Below are positions 21,575-29,529 of a stretch of 34,126 nt of DNA, piece after piece (position 1 is the stretch's first letter; each line of letters starts with the position of its first letter). The notes beneath the pieces are model-generated. The model was given only the letters and a program-made list of their open reading frames with translations. It did not search any database and was not told the origin of the DNA. The stretch is from contig JAUTXP010000018.1 in the NCBI GenBank assembly GCA_030837965.1, positions 1-34,126 on the forward strand, written 5' to 3'. The translations under genes were made by a program, and so were the position numbers. Source of the DNA: Acidimicrobiaceae bacterium (GTDB taxonomy: Bacteria > Actinomycetota > Acidimicrobiia > Acidimicrobiales > JAUTXP01).

Positions 21575-22759
21575 CTACTCGGGGTCGAGTACCGGGTGGG
21601 TGGTTTCGGGCACGCGCTCGACCTCTCGCTTGAGCCAGAGCAGGTGCATGAGCAACACGGTGACCAACAGGCTGGCGGCCACGAAGGCGATGGGCTTGCG
21701 TCCCCGCGCCCCGCCGCCCGCCTCCTTGATGCCCACGCCCAACGCGGTGCCGTCCTCACCCACGGCCTCGTCACCGGGCTTGAACGGCAGGGTCTCGTCA
21801 AAGGTGCCGTCGGCCTCTTTGCCCTTGCCGGGCTTGGGCGTGGCCACCTTGCTGTCGCTCAACAGGCCTGCGAAGCCGGACAGGTCGACCTTGCCCGTCC
21901 TGGCCAATTCCGGGCTGGTGCTGCCCGCCGAGCCGGGCTGACCGGACCCAGCCACTCCACTCGACCCGCCTGCACCGGAGCCGCCGGCACCCCCAGTGGA
22001 GCCGCCGGAGCCATTACGGCCCGTCGTGGTCGTGGTGGGCGGCGGGTTGGGCACGTCGACCGACTGCTCCGTCGAAGGATCGGAGGCCAGCCCCTGCTCG
22101 GCCGTCGACCCCCTGCGGATGGCCAGGACCCGGTAGCGGTACGACCCGCCCTGCGTGGTGGTAGCGGTGTCGTCGAACGTGGTCTCGGCCACGTTGCCCG
22201 CGGCCGTCCAGTCGACGTCATCGCCGTGACGGCGCTGGACTTGGTAGCCGAGGATGTCGGGCTCGGTGTTGGGGTTCCACGACACGACCACGTCCCGGCC
22301 CTTGCCCACCTTGGCGCCCACGCCGGTTGGGGTGGCGGGCTTGACCTCGACGGCCACGTCGCGGGTCAGCACGGCCGTCTCGGACGGCGTCTGGTCGATG
22401 GTCCCGTCCCTGCCCCGGGCCGTCACCGTCACCCGATAGCGCCCGTTGACGCTGGTGGCGTAGTCCCAAGCGAATGGCACCGGGTTGCTGTTCACGTTAA
22501 GGGTGACCGACCGGCCGCCCGCGCCGTCGAGCGACGTCACGTCGATCTGCAACTGCCCGGTCACGGTGCCGCCCTGCGGCATCGACGCCTGGCCCTCGAC
22601 GTGGATCGTGGCCGCGGTCAGCGGGGCCGACGCGTTGGGCGAGGTGAGCTTGATGGTGGGCGGCACGGCTTGGGCTGGGCCCGCGCCGAAGGCCAGGCCC
22701 GCGGCGGCCAGCGCGGCGGCAGCCACGCTCGTCAGCCCGACGCGAACAGACCCCCTCAT
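21575..22759 (-). CDS. Secreted fibronectin type III protein with C-terminal membrane anchor
   Basis: This 394-residue exported protein has a signal peptide at residues 1-31 (an Ala-rich h-region with cleavage after AQA). A beta-rich domain lies at about 35-135. A fibronectin type III domain lies at about 140-235 (RDVVVSWNPNTEPDILGYQV, YRYRVLAI). A Gly/Ser-rich linker at about 240-290 is followed by ELARTG, which resembles the LAXTG sortase E motif but is not followed by a hydrophobic anchor. The true membrane helix is near the C-terminus (PIAFVAASLLVTVLLMHLLWL) with a short charged cytosolic end. The ATG lies 1 bp after the sortase stop, so the two are coupled. The ligand is unknown. Confidence 0.82.
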   Translation of the reverse strand: MRGSVRVGLTSVAAAALAAAGLAFGAGPAQAVPPTIKLTSPNASAPLTAATIHVEGQASMPQGGTVTGQLQIDVTSLDGAGGRSVTLNVNSNPVPFAWDYATSVNGRYRVTVTARGRDGTIDQTPSETAVLTRDVAVEVKPATPTGVGAKVGKGRDVVVSWNPNTEPDILGYQVQRRHGDDVDWTAAGNVAETTFDDTATTTQGGSYRYRVLAIRRGSTAEQGLASDPSTEQSVDVPNPPPTTTTTGRNGSGGSTGGAGGSGAGGSSGVAGSGQPGSAGSTSPELARTGKVDLSGFAGLLSDSKVATPKPGKGKEADGTFDETLPFKPGDEAVGEDGTALGVGIKEAGGGARGRKPIAFVAASLLVTVLLMHLLWLKREVERVPETTHPVLDPE

Positions 22760-22760
22760 G

Positions 22761-23420
22761 TCAGGCGCCCACCGACCCCTGTTTGACCAAGTGGGCCCGG
22801 ATCACGATGCGCTGCTTGGCCGAGCCCTTGGGGTGGCACGACGTCAGGGTGAGGTTGCGGGCACCTGGGGTCTCGGCCACCACGGTGCGGTCCGAGGGAA
22901 GCACCACGAACGCGGCCGCGCTCCCGGCCGCGACGGTCCGGCCCGCCAACGGCTTGTCGACCTCGTACGTGCAGTCGCCGACCGGGGTCTCGAGGATGAC
23001 GGTGTCGCCTGGGGCCAGGCGGTCGATGTTGGTGAAGGGCTTGCCGTAGGTCGTGCGGTGGCCCGCGATGCCCACGTTGCCCTCTTCGCACGGCAGAGCC
23101 GTGTCCGGGTAGTGCCCGGCACCGGCGCGCAACGCGGCGGGGGTGGTGCCTTCCACGACCACCACATCGACGCCGATCTTCGGAATCTTGATGCGGGTGA
23201 GGCTGTCGCCCACTTGCAGGCTCTTGTTGCGGTAGCGCTGCTTCAACTCGGGGCTGGCCAGTTGCCGGTCCAGCCGGTTCTGCACCCGGCCCTGGTAGAG
23301 GTTCGTGTAGAAGGGATAGCCGAGCAGGCCGACGGCGGCCACGAGCAGGGCGACGGACAGGCCGGACAGGCCTCGGCGGGCCCAGCGATGGGATCGCAGG
23401 TAGGCGATGAGGGCGTCCAC
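22761..23420 (-). CDS. Class E sortase
   Basis: This 219-residue membrane-anchored transpeptidase has an N-terminal membrane segment at about 18-40. The catalytic triad is visible: H121 in GIAGHRTTYG, C195 in TLTSCHPKGS, and R204 in AKQRIVIRA. Class E enzymes of actinobacteria cleave LAXTG and attach proteins to peptidoglycan. The substrates nearby are an LPRTG protein upstream and a protein with an internal ELARTG downstream. The GTG start at 23420-23418 has AGGAGA about 6 nt upstream. Placement between two surface proteins supports a dedicated enzyme. The assignment to class E over other classes rests on the SCHP and TTYG contexts. Confidence 0.93.
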   Translation of the reverse strand: MDALIAYLRSHRWARRGLSGLSVALLVAAVGLLGYPFYTNLYQGRVQNRLDRQLASPELKQRYRNKSLQVGDSLTRIKIPKIGVDVVVVEGTTPAALRAGAGHYPDTALPCEEGNVGIAGHRTTYGKPFTNIDRLAPGDTVILETPVGDCTYEVDKPLAGRTVAAGSAAAFVVLPSDRTVVAETPGARNLTLTSCHPKGSAKQRIVIRAHLVKQGSVGA

Positions 23421-23476
23421 AGGGGTTCTCCTACGACGTCGTGCGGCTGCGGGATGGGGATCCCAGGGTAAACGAA

Positions 23477-23503
23477 GGCCCCGGGGTGAAAGACCCCGGG
23501 GCC
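23477..23503 (-). terminator. Intrinsic-type terminator after the LPRTG gene
   Basis: A perfect 11-bp stem GGCCCCGGGGT / ACCCCGGGGCC has loop GAAAG. It lies 37 bp beyond the LPRTG gene stop and upstream of the sortase start. The following minus-strand bases are not U-rich. Confidence 0.75.
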
Positions 23504-23539
23504 GACGTTTCGGTGAAGAAGGTGTGCGTGCTTACGTGC

Positions 23540-24829
23540 TTAGCGGGAGGCCGCGGCCCGCACCGTCGTGCGGCGGACCAGCACGGCCAGGCCCAGGACG
23601 CCGACGCCGACGAACGGGATCCACGGGGTGCCACCGGTGCGGGGCAGCTCGGCGGGGCCGTCGGACCTCGGGGTCTCGAGGTTCGGGACCAGGGGCGTGA
23701 TGTGCGCCGCCTTGCCCGCCACGCCCGCCTCGGCATGGGCCAGCTCCAGGGTGATGCCGCCGTCCAGGGCGCCCGGCTTCGACTCGCCCAGCGGCATGAG
23801 GAGGCGCAGCTTCACACCATCGGCGATGGCGCCCCTGCTGCCATCGGGGTTGGTGACGATCTGCTTGCCCGACACGATGATCCGGGACTCGAGCGGCGTA
23901 CCCGCCAGGATCGGCACGTCTTGGTTCGGGGCCACGGCCAGCTCATGCACGTTCAGAGCGTTGGTCAGCGTGCTGTTGAACCTGACCCGGACCAGGGCAG
24001 GGTCGGCCACCGGCTCGAGGGACTGGCCCGCAACCCGGTCGTAGACGGCAGTGGCCTTGGCCGAGCCCACCTCGATGGTGGCGATGGGATCGGTGGACGG
24101 CAGGCCGCTCACCTGGGGAAGGGGCAGGATCTTGATGATGGCGCCACTGGCCTGGGCCGACGACGTCACCTTGTTGGCGTCGGTGACCACCGACGAGGTG
24201 GACTTGCCGACGCTCACGTCAAGCGTGCGGGTCTGGAGCACGCTGGTCACCAGGTCCTTGACCGTGGTGGTGGCGTCGCACGACACGCCCTTGATCGTGT
24301 TGCACACGGTGTCGAGGGCCGAGTTCAGCGTGCTGCCGATGACCGTGGTGACCGAGTTCAGGCCCGCCAGCGCGGTCTGACCGTCCAGGGTCAGGCCTGC
24401 AACCGAGCCCTCGCTGAAAGCGGAGGGGAGGTTGTTGGCGACGGTGGCCGAGGCGCTGCCGCAGGCCAGGCCGAGGTTGACCACGTCGGCCAGGCCGAGG
24501 GCCTTGGCGCACTCCGAGCCCGCGTCCTTGGTCGGGCTCTGGGCCGAGGCCGATGCGACCTTCTTGGTGGTGGCCAGGTCGGGCAGCACCTGGCCCACGC
24601 CGGTGGCTTCGGCGGTCAGCGCCGAGCTGACGTTGGCCGAGGCGGAGCCGAGCGTGGCCTGGAGGGTCTGGCTGGCGTCGAGGGGGTTCACCAGCGAGAC
24701 GTTCAGGCCCCGCGCCGCCGCGCTGCCCAGGTAGGCCTCGGCGTTGTCAGCCGTCGCGGGCCCGGCCACGAAAGCGCCGGACAGGGCGGTCACACCCACA
24801 ACTACGGCGAGCCGTCGGATCCTCTGCAT
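23540..24829 (-). CDS. LPRTG cell-wall-anchored surface protein
   Basis: This protein of 429 residues has a signal peptide (VVVGVTALSGAFVAGPATAD) and an Ala/Ser/Thr-rich body with four cysteines. A C-terminal sorting signal follows the standard order: AELPRTGG, a hydrophobic helix (WIPFVGVGVLGLAVLV) and a basic tail RRTTVRAAASR. It would be anchored by the sortase encoded downstream. I do not recognise the body domain; repeated short segments such as SASANV and SVTTVIGSTLNSAL suggest beta- or choice-of-anchor-type folds. I chose ATG at 24829 because the signal peptide then has a normal basic N-region; a GTG nine codons earlier is possible. A clear hairpin terminator lies at 23477-23503. Confidence 0.85.
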   Translation of the reverse strand: MQRIRRLAVVVGVTALSGAFVAGPATADNAEAYLGSAAARGLNVSLVNPLDASQTLQATLGSASANVSSALTAEATGVGQVLPDLATTKKVASASAQSPTKDAGSECAKALGLADVVNLGLACGSASATVANNLPSAFSEGSVAGLTLDGQTALAGLNSVTTVIGSTLNSALDTVCNTIKGVSCDATTTVKDLVTSVLQTRTLDVSVGKSTSSVVTDANKVTSSAQASGAIIKILPLPQVSGLPSTDPIATIEVGSAKATAVYDRVAGQSLEPVADPALVRVRFNSTLTNALNVHELAVAPNQDVPILAGTPLESRIIVSGKQIVTNPDGSRGAIADGVKLRLLMPLGESKPGALDGGITLELAHAEAGVAGKAAHITPLVPNLETPRSDGPAELPRTGGTPWIPFVGVGVLGLAVLVRRTTVRAAASR

Positions 24830-24982
24830 TGACGTGGTGTCCCTTCTTCTCTTCACCGATGGCCCGACCTGACTGGCCTGGCCTTACCAAATCACCCAAC
24901 CAGACGGACCAACTGTCGCTTGATGACGCAGTTTGTGGTCGGAATTCCTGGCCGTGACCTTTAGCGTCCTGGTTCGGTTGGA

Positions 24983-25444
24983 CTAGTCAATTTCCCTGCG
25001 GGCCTCGGCATAGGCCGCGAGACGGACATCTCGGGCCACGAAGCGCAGCAACGGAAGCCGAATGGGGTCGCGATAACCAACCCGCACCGACACCCGTCCG
25101 CCGCCCTCCGTGAGATCGACCCGTAGACGGTCCGGGTCGAGCGTGGAACCGACCGCAGCCAGCGCGGCGTTGCGGGCCGTGTCCGGCCCGTTTTGGGACG
25201 AACCCTCTCTGACTGCGGCCTCTCTGATCGCGGCCTCCCGGACCGCCTCCCGCGCCGCGTGGACGACGAGGACCTGATCCCGCACGAGCAGGCCGACCTG
25301 CACCAGGCCGAGGAGCAGGCCCGCAAGGAGTGGGAGGACGAGGGCCAACTCCACCGCAGCCTGTCCGCCCTGCCCGCCCTGCGAGCGCCACCCGCCCTGC
25401 CCGCCCTGCCCGCCCGGCCCGGCGCCTTTCGCATTTGGGCGCAC
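24983..25444 (-). CDS. tadE: TadE-like pseudopilin
   Basis: This 153-residue pseudopilin of the Tad system has the conserved start of the mature helix, GQAAVELALVLPLLAGLLLGL, followed by a soluble C-terminal domain. In the family a prepilin peptidase cleaves near the Gly before the helix; no such peptidase gene is in this window. The leader is unusual: three Gly-Gly-Gln units, WRSQ, then two more, encoded by 9-bp repeats. No ATG is in frame. The first workable start is GTG at 25444-25442, which lies inside palindrome 25431-25481, so the start is uncertain. It is the last gene of the tad run, 67 bp after the DUF4244 gene. Confidence 0.8.
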   Translation of the reverse strand: MRPNAKGAGPGGQGGQGGWRSQGGQGGQAAVELALVLPLLAGLLLGLVQVGLLVRDQVLVVHAAREAVREAAIREAAVREGSSQNGPDTARNAALAAVGSTLDPDRLRVDLTEGGGRVSVRVGYRDPIRLPLLRFVARDVRLAAYAEARREID

Positions 25445-25481
25445 TTGACCACCGCCCCGGTGGTGAACTGCGCCCAAATGC
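25431..25481. repeat. Palindrome family C, copy 1 (between pilin and tadE)
   Basis: Perfect 13-bp end arms GCATTTGGGCGCA / TGCGCCCAAATGC extend inward with TTGACCACC facing GGTGGTGAA (one mismatch). It begins 30 bp after the DUF4244 stop and includes the likely tadE start codon. A related copy is at 30750-30801. Confidence 0.85.
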
Positions 25482-25511
25482 CGGCTCGCGGGGCGGCGGA
25501 GGCGGGGCGGG

Positions 25512-25730
25512 TCACTGGACACGGCCGAGGAGGTGGTCGAACACCTTGTTCAGCAGGCGGGTGACGCGGTCCGAGTCGTTGGCCCAGGCCATCACCAGCA
25601 AGGCCACGCCTGCGGCCCCGAGCAGGACCAAGGCGTACTCGGCCGTGGCCTGGCCCCGCTCGTCTCGGTCGAACCACGTCATCACCCGGCGGGCCAACAA
25701 CGTCTGCATGAATACATAGAGGTTGAGCAC
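25512..25730 (-). CDS. DUF4244 / Flp-like pilin of the Tad system
   Basis: This 72-residue small membrane protein has the class IVb pilin core DERGQATAEYALVLLGAAGVALLV, where a Gly is followed by a helix carrying Glu at position +5. DUF4244 proteins occupy the Flp position in minimal actinobacterial Tad loci, as in Rv3656c as I recall. I chose GTG at 25730-25728 because AAAGGAG lies 5 nt upstream; ATG codons inside the leader would shorten it. The ORF is open far upstream, but that part overlaps tadC. Palindrome C follows at 25431-25481 and may cap the pilin mRNA, which would raise its level relative to tadE. Confidence 0.85.
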   Translation of the reverse strand: MLNLYVFMQTLLARRVMTWFDRDERGQATAEYALVLLGAAGVALLVMAWANDSDRVTRLLNKVFDHLLGRVQ

Positions 25731-25761
25731 GACGGCTCCTTTCGTGTTCGTTGCCTTGAAG

Positions 25762-26514
25762 TCAGAGGCGCAGCGCCCGGAGGGCGCCGGCGAGAAGGGG
25801 CGCCACCGTGAGCAGCGCGAAGGCCGGGAGGACGCAGACCACCAGCGGGAACAGCAGGAGCACGGGCACCCGACGGGCCGCGGACTCGGCCCGTCTGCGC
25901 TCGTCGGCTCGGCATTCGTCGGCCAGCCGTTCGAGCCCAGCCCCGATGGCGTGGCCGTAACGCTCCGACCCAACCAGCACGCCCACCAGCGCCCGCACCG
26001 ACTCCCCCAACACCACCGGCACGTCCTCCAACGCGTCGGCCAGCCGCCGTCCCCGCGATCCGGCCACGGCCAACGCGTCGGCCAAGGCCCGAGCCACGGG
26101 GCCTTCGGCGCGACGGGCCACGGCGGCCACAGCCAAGGGCACGGTCAGACCGGCGCCCACGCACATGCGCAGGAGGTCGACGACTTCGGGCAGGTCGGCC
26201 ACCACCGCCTCCACGGCGGCGCGGGCCCGACGACGAGCCCGCAGACGCGGACCCAACGCGGCCGCCACGACGACCGCCAACCCGAGGGGCCGGGCCACGG
26301 CTAACAATCCCACGGCCAACAACCACACCGCTGGCGACCCCACCGCCATTCCGCCGGCCACCAACGGGGGCGCGCCCAAGCCCGAGCCCGACCTACCGGC
26401 CGCGGCCGGGGGCGCGGGCACCAAGGCCCTGACCCGCGCCGGCATCGGCCCGCGCCGAGCCCTCGCGGCCACGACCACCGCGGCCCATGCTCCGGCCAGC
26501 CCCAGCCCGGTCAT
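25762..26514 (-). CDS. tadC: TadC-like inner-membrane assembly protein
   Basis: This 250-residue polytopic protein has a T2SSF (GspF-like) domain in its second half: LPEVVDLLRMCVGAGLTVPL, then ERYGHAIGAGLERLADECRA and the final hydrophobic pair of helices LLLFPLVVCVLPAFALLTVAP. It pairs with TadB in the inner-membrane platform of the Tad pilus or secretion machine. The ATG start overlaps the tadB stop by four bases (ATGA). The N-terminal part is helical and Ala/Gly-rich, with two or three membrane segments. Translation is coupled along the whole tadZ-A-B-C run. It is separated from the pilin gene by 31 bp. Confidence 0.88.
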   Translation of the reverse strand: MTGLGLAGAWAAVVVAARARRGPMPARVRALVPAPPAAAGRSGSGLGAPPLVAGGMAVGSPAVWLLAVGLLAVARPLGLAVVVAAALGPRLRARRRARAAVEAVVADLPEVVDLLRMCVGAGLTVPLAVAAVARRAEGPVARALADALAVAGSRGRRLADALEDVPVVLGESVRALVGVLVGSERYGHAIGAGLERLADECRADERRRAESAARRVPVLLLFPLVVCVLPAFALLTVAPLLAGALRALRL

Positions 26515-27380
26515 GGCGGCCCGCCCAGTCGGGTGATGCGCGCCATCCACAGCGCGCCCATCCCGTCCATGGCCAGGCCCGCGACAAGCAGGGCCTGGCC
26601 CAACCCGGTCCGTACGAGGAAGGCGGCGTTGGTCCGATCGGCGGCCGAGGACAGCAGGCAAAACACGAGCGGGGCGGCGGCGATGACCCATGCCGACAGG
26701 CGCGCCTGCGACCCCAAGGCCCGCGCCTCGGCCTGGGCGGCCAGGCGCTGGCGCAGGGTGCCCGCCACCCCGTCGATGGCCGCGGCCTGCGGACCGCCGA
26801 TGTCGGCCGCCACTGACAGGGCGCTCACCGCCAACGCCGTGCCCGCCACGCCGGACGAGGACCGCCAGTCCGCCAGCGCGTCGACCAGGGGCTGCCCTCT
26901 CGCCGCCGCGGCCACGACCCGGGCCACCTCCGCGCCGACAATCCCACCCACCGCGCCCGCGCCATCGGCCAACGCGACCCGCAGGCCCGACCCGGCCCGC
27001 AGGCTTCGCGCTACGGCCTCCAAGGCCACGGGCAGGTCGACACCGGCCTGTTGCAATCGGCGGCGGTCCACTGCCCGCCTGGCCCCGATGGGCGCGCCGA
27101 CAGCCAGGCCCACCACCAACAGCGCGGGCACCAGGCCCGCGCCCGCCCATGCCCCGCACGCGGCCACAGCAGTGAACCCGACCAACGCCGTCCACGTCAC
27201 GTCCGGGCGCGCGCTGCCGGGAAGCAGCTCCGCGGCCCACGGCGGCGGACGTAGGAGGGGCGCGCGGGCCCGGATCGGGCGCCTCGACCCGAGCCGGCCC
27301 GCCAGAGTGGCCCGCCGGGCCGACAGCACCGTGGCCGCGACCAGACCGGCAACGACCAGCGCCGCACCGGACCCGCTCAC
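26511..27380 (-). CDS. tadB: TadB-like inner-membrane assembly protein
   Basis: This 289-residue T2SSF protein has membrane segments at the N-terminus (ALVVAGLVAATVL and AACGAWAGAGLVPALLVVGL). A cytoplasmic GspF-like region follows (VDLPVALEAVARSLRAGSGL, LADWRSSSGVAGTALAVSAL, RLAAQAEARALGSQARLSAW), then two terminal membrane helices. The GTG start at 27380-27378 overlaps the tadA stop (GTGA), and its own stop overlaps the tadC start. The whole set appears to be a compact operon of class Mtb Rv3657c-Rv3660c. The gene is strongly GC-skewed in codon use but no more so than its neighbours. Confidence 0.88.
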   Translation of the reverse strand: MSGSGAALVVAGLVAATVLSARRATLAGRLGSRRPIRARAPLLRPPPWAAELLPGSARPDVTWTALVGFTAVAACGAWAGAGLVPALLVVGLAVGAPIGARRAVDRRRLQQAGVDLPVALEAVARSLRAGSGLRVALADGAGAVGGIVGAEVARVVAAAARGQPLVDALADWRSSSGVAGTALAVSALSVAADIGGPQAAAIDGVAGTLRQRLAAQAEARALGSQARLSAWVIAAAPLVFCLLSSAADRTNAAFLVRTGLGQALLVAGLAMDGMGALWMARITRLGGPP

Positions 27381-28513
27381 GGGTCGCACCTCGGCGGGCG
27401 GGCGAACTGCCGGTGCACGACCCGCTCGTCGGCCAGGACGCACACGTCCGGCGGGCGGGCCCCGACCTCGGCCACCTCGACCACGGCCCTGCGCCCACCC
27501 GGTCGCCGGGCGACCTGCACGATCACGTCCACCGCGGCCGCGATCTGCTGGCGGACGGCGGCCAACGGCAGGCCCACGTCGGCCAAGAGGGTCATGGACT
27601 CCAACCGGCGCAGGGCGTCGGCCGGACTGTTGGCGTGCAAGGTCGAAAAGGAGCCGTCGTGGCCGGTGTTCATGGCCTGAAGCAGGTCGAACGCCTCGGC
27701 GCCCCTGGCCTCGCCCACCACCAGCCGGTCGGGCCGCATGCGCAAGGCGTTGCGGACCAGGTCGCGCACCCGGAACTCGCCTGCCCCTTCGGCATTGGGC
27801 GGGCGGGCTTCGAGGCGGACCACGTGCTCTTGACCGAGCCGGAGCTCGGCCGCCTCTTCGACGGTGACGATGCGCTGGCCCTCGGGGATCTCGGCGGCCA
27901 AGGCGTTGAGCAGCGTGGTCTTGCCCGACGACGTGGCCCCGGCGACCAACAGGTTGCGGCGCTCGGCTACGGCCGCCCGGAGCAGGGCCGCGACCTGCGG
28001 CGGACAGAAGTCGTCGACCGACATGGGCCTGGCCGCGAAGCGGCGGATGGTGAGGTACGGCCCGTCTACGGCCAGCGGGGGCATCACCACATGGGCGCGC
28101 GACCCGTCGGGCAATCGGGCGTCGGCACAGGGCGAGGCCCGGTCGGCTCGCAGGCCGAGTGGGGCCACGATCCGCTCGACCAACTGGGCAATGGCCGGCC
28201 CGTCGACAACGACGTCGGTCCGCTCGATGCGGCCGGCACGCTCCACCCACACGGGGCCGGGCCCGTTGACCATGACCTCGTTGACGGTGAGGTCGGCCAG
28301 CAGCGGCTCGAGCGGACCCAGGCCGACGGCCACGGCCAGCACGGCCCGGACCGCGGCGTCGACGTCGGCCCGTGAGGCCAAGGGCGCCTCCTCCCGGGCC
28401 CAATCGGTCAGCAGTCGAGAGGTGACCGCCTCGCCTGGGGCCAGACCCACGACCCGGCGCCGGAGCCGGTCGGCCAAGGCCAAACCAGCCGGGTCCAACC
28501 GGGAGGCCGTCAT
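27377..28513 (-). CDS. tadA: TadA/CpaF-type secretion ATPase
   Basis: This 378-residue hexameric ATPase powers Tad pilus assembly or secretion. Walker A is GATSSGKT (192-199), the Asp-box-like TVEEAAELRL is at 217-226, Walker B is RPDRLVVGEARG (260-271), and the His box TGHDGSFSTLHAN (283-295) is intact. NEVMVNGPGPVWVERAGRIE at about 78-97 is typical of CpaF. The ATG at 28513-28511 overlaps the tadZ stop (ATGA). The residues around KTTLLNAL are all consistent with an active enzyme. The length is normal for actinobacterial TadA, shorter than the Gram-negative CpaF. Confidence 0.95.
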   Translation of the reverse strand: MTASRLDPAGLALADRLRRRVVGLAPGEAVTSRLLTDWAREEAPLASRADVDAAVRAVLAVAVGLGPLEPLLADLTVNEVMVNGPGPVWVERAGRIERTDVVVDGPAIAQLVERIVAPLGLRADRASPCADARLPDGSRAHVVMPPLAVDGPYLTIRRFAARPMSVDDFCPPQVAALLRAAVAERRNLLVAGATSSGKTTLLNALAAEIPEGQRIVTVEEAAELRLGQEHVVRLEARPPNAEGAGEFRVRDLVRNALRMRPDRLVVGEARGAEAFDLLQAMNTGHDGSFSTLHANSPADALRRLESMTLLADVGLPLAAVRQQIAAAVDVIVQVARRPGGRRAVVEVAEVGARPPDVCVLADERVVHRQFARPPRCDP

Positions 28514-29184
28514 GCCGCCTGCCCCAGCGAGCGGATCAACTGTCGTGGCAGGCGGCCAGCCAACAGGCCCGCATCCACCGCCCTGGCCACGCCGTCCGAC
28601 CACGGCACCTCGGCCCGCACGGGCACGCCCAGCGCGTCCTCGACGTCGGCCTTCGTCAAGCTGCGGCCCGGCTCGGTGACCAGCACCACGCCCGACGGCC
28701 GAACCGGCGCGGCCAAAGCCCGGCGCAGTCCGAGGTAGCAAGGCCGGAGCACGAGCAGCGACAGGCTGGCCGCACCCGCCAACGTGTAAGCCAGCGGGCC
28801 GCCGGTGGACCCACAGTCGACCACGACGGGCCGAGGCTCGGCGGCCAGCGTCAGCAGCAGCCGGTCGAGCCCGCCCGCGGCCACGCCACCCGGGGTCACA
28901 TCACCCGGCGGACCCAGACCGGCCCGCCAAGGCACGAGCCGAAGCCCAGGCGCGGCGTCGATCTCGAGACGGGCCAGCGCGGCGGCGTCGGCGTCGGCGA
29001 TGACGAGCCAGTCGGCCAGACCGGGGCGCTCGCCGTGGTCGAGGCCCAAGACGCCGGGCAGGTCGCCCGCCGCGTCGAGCAAGAGGACGCCGTTGGGCGA
29101 TGAGCGGGCGAACAGCAAAGCGAGCGACGCGGCCACGACCGTGGTGCCGCTGCCGCCCTTGACGGACCAGCAGGCGAAAAGCAT
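28510..29184 (-). CDS. tadZ: TadZ/CpaE-like ParA-type ATPase
   Basis: This 224-residue P-loop protein is of the MinD/ParA superfamily. The deviant Walker A is VKGGSGTTVVAASLALLFA near the start (KGGSGTT, where the second lysine of KGGxGKT is replaced by T). The acidic strand LLLDAAGDLPGVLGL follows. A receiver domain, found on longer CpaE proteins, is absent. The family localises the Tad machine; in mycobacteria the orthologous protein was named for septum-site effects. The ATG start is 29184-29182 with GGGGAGG 4 nt upstream. It is the first gene of the tad operon; its promoter is probably at 29236-29264. Confidence 0.88.
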   Translation of the reverse strand: MLFACWSVKGGSGTTVVAASLALLFARSSPNGVLLLDAAGDLPGVLGLDHGERPGLADWLVIADADAAALARLEIDAAPGLRLVPWRAGLGPPGDVTPGGVAAGGLDRLLLTLAAEPRPVVVDCGSTGGPLAYTLAGAASLSLLVLRPCYLGLRRALAAPVRPSGVVLVTEPGRSLTKADVEDALGVPVRAEVPWSDGVARAVDAGLLAGRLPRQLIRSLGQAA

Positions 29185-29235
29185 GGGGCCTCCCCTGAGC
29201 GCGCAAAGCGGATGTCAGGGGGAAGCGACGGCGGG

Positions 29236-29264
29236 ACCTTACGGAGATGGCCGATATGGGGCAA
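29236..29264 (-). promoter_or_regulatory. Putative tad operon promoter
   Basis: On the minus strand, TTGCCC (29259-29264) and TAAGGT (29236-29241) are separated by 17 bp. The transcript would start near 29229, about 45 nt before the tadZ ATG. It overlaps the start of the divergent small membrane protein gene. Confidence 0.4.
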
Positions 29265-29504
29265 GGGGATTTCCGGCCGGGTGATGCGGGAATGGGTGGG
29301 GACATGCTCCTGCTCGTGCTCAGCATCCCGTCAGTGGTGCTGCTGCTCGCAGGGGTGCTGTTCCTCTCCGCACTTGTCGAGCAGCGCTTCCTGTCGCCTC
29401 GGGCCGTCGTGTTGTCGACGGTGCGGGCCCGTCGCAGCACTCCCGAATACACCGAGGCCATGGTGGCCAAGCAGTTCGAGGAGATGCTTCGCAGGGCCAA
29501 GTGA
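29256..29504 (+). CDS. Small single-pass membrane protein, unknown function
   Basis: This protein of 82 residues has one hydrophobic helix (MLLLVLSIPSVVLLLAGVLFL) near residues 18-38 and a charged cytosolic C-terminal half (VRARRSTPEYTEAMVAKQFEEMLRRAK). I recognise no domain. The ATG at 29256 has GGAG 9 nt upstream; an ATG three codons earlier is the alternative. It is divergent from the tad operon and precedes the HAD phosphatase by 25 bp. The shared neighbourhood suggests a role near the Tad machine or phosphatase, but this is only positional. Confidence 0.65.
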   Translation: MGQGDFRPGDAGMGGDMLLLVLSIPSVVLLLAGVLFLSALVEQRFLSPRAVVLSTVRARRSTPEYTEAMVAKQFEEMLRRAK

Positions 29505-29515
29505 GCGGCCACTCC

Positions 29516-29521
29516 TAGGAT
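29516..29521 (+). promoter_or_regulatory. Possible -10 box of the HAD phosphatase gene (leaderless)
   Basis: TAGGAT (TANNNT) lies 8 nt before the GTG start of the HAD gene. AGGA within it could instead act as a weak Shine-Dalgarno sequence, so the call is uncertain. Confidence 0.3.
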
Positions 29522-29529
29522 CGGCCGCC

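Noticed and set aside
25445-25522. An earlier GTG start for tadE at 25522
   Set aside because: It would overlap the pilin gene stop and read through the palindrome, giving a leader unlike any TadE; the GTG at 25444 is the better choice although still uncertain.
29505-29529. In-frame read-through (selenocysteine) of the small membrane protein TGA
   Set aside because: The sequence after the TGA has no hairpin resembling a bacterial SECIS within the right distance, and the frame past the TGA shows no protein-like pattern.
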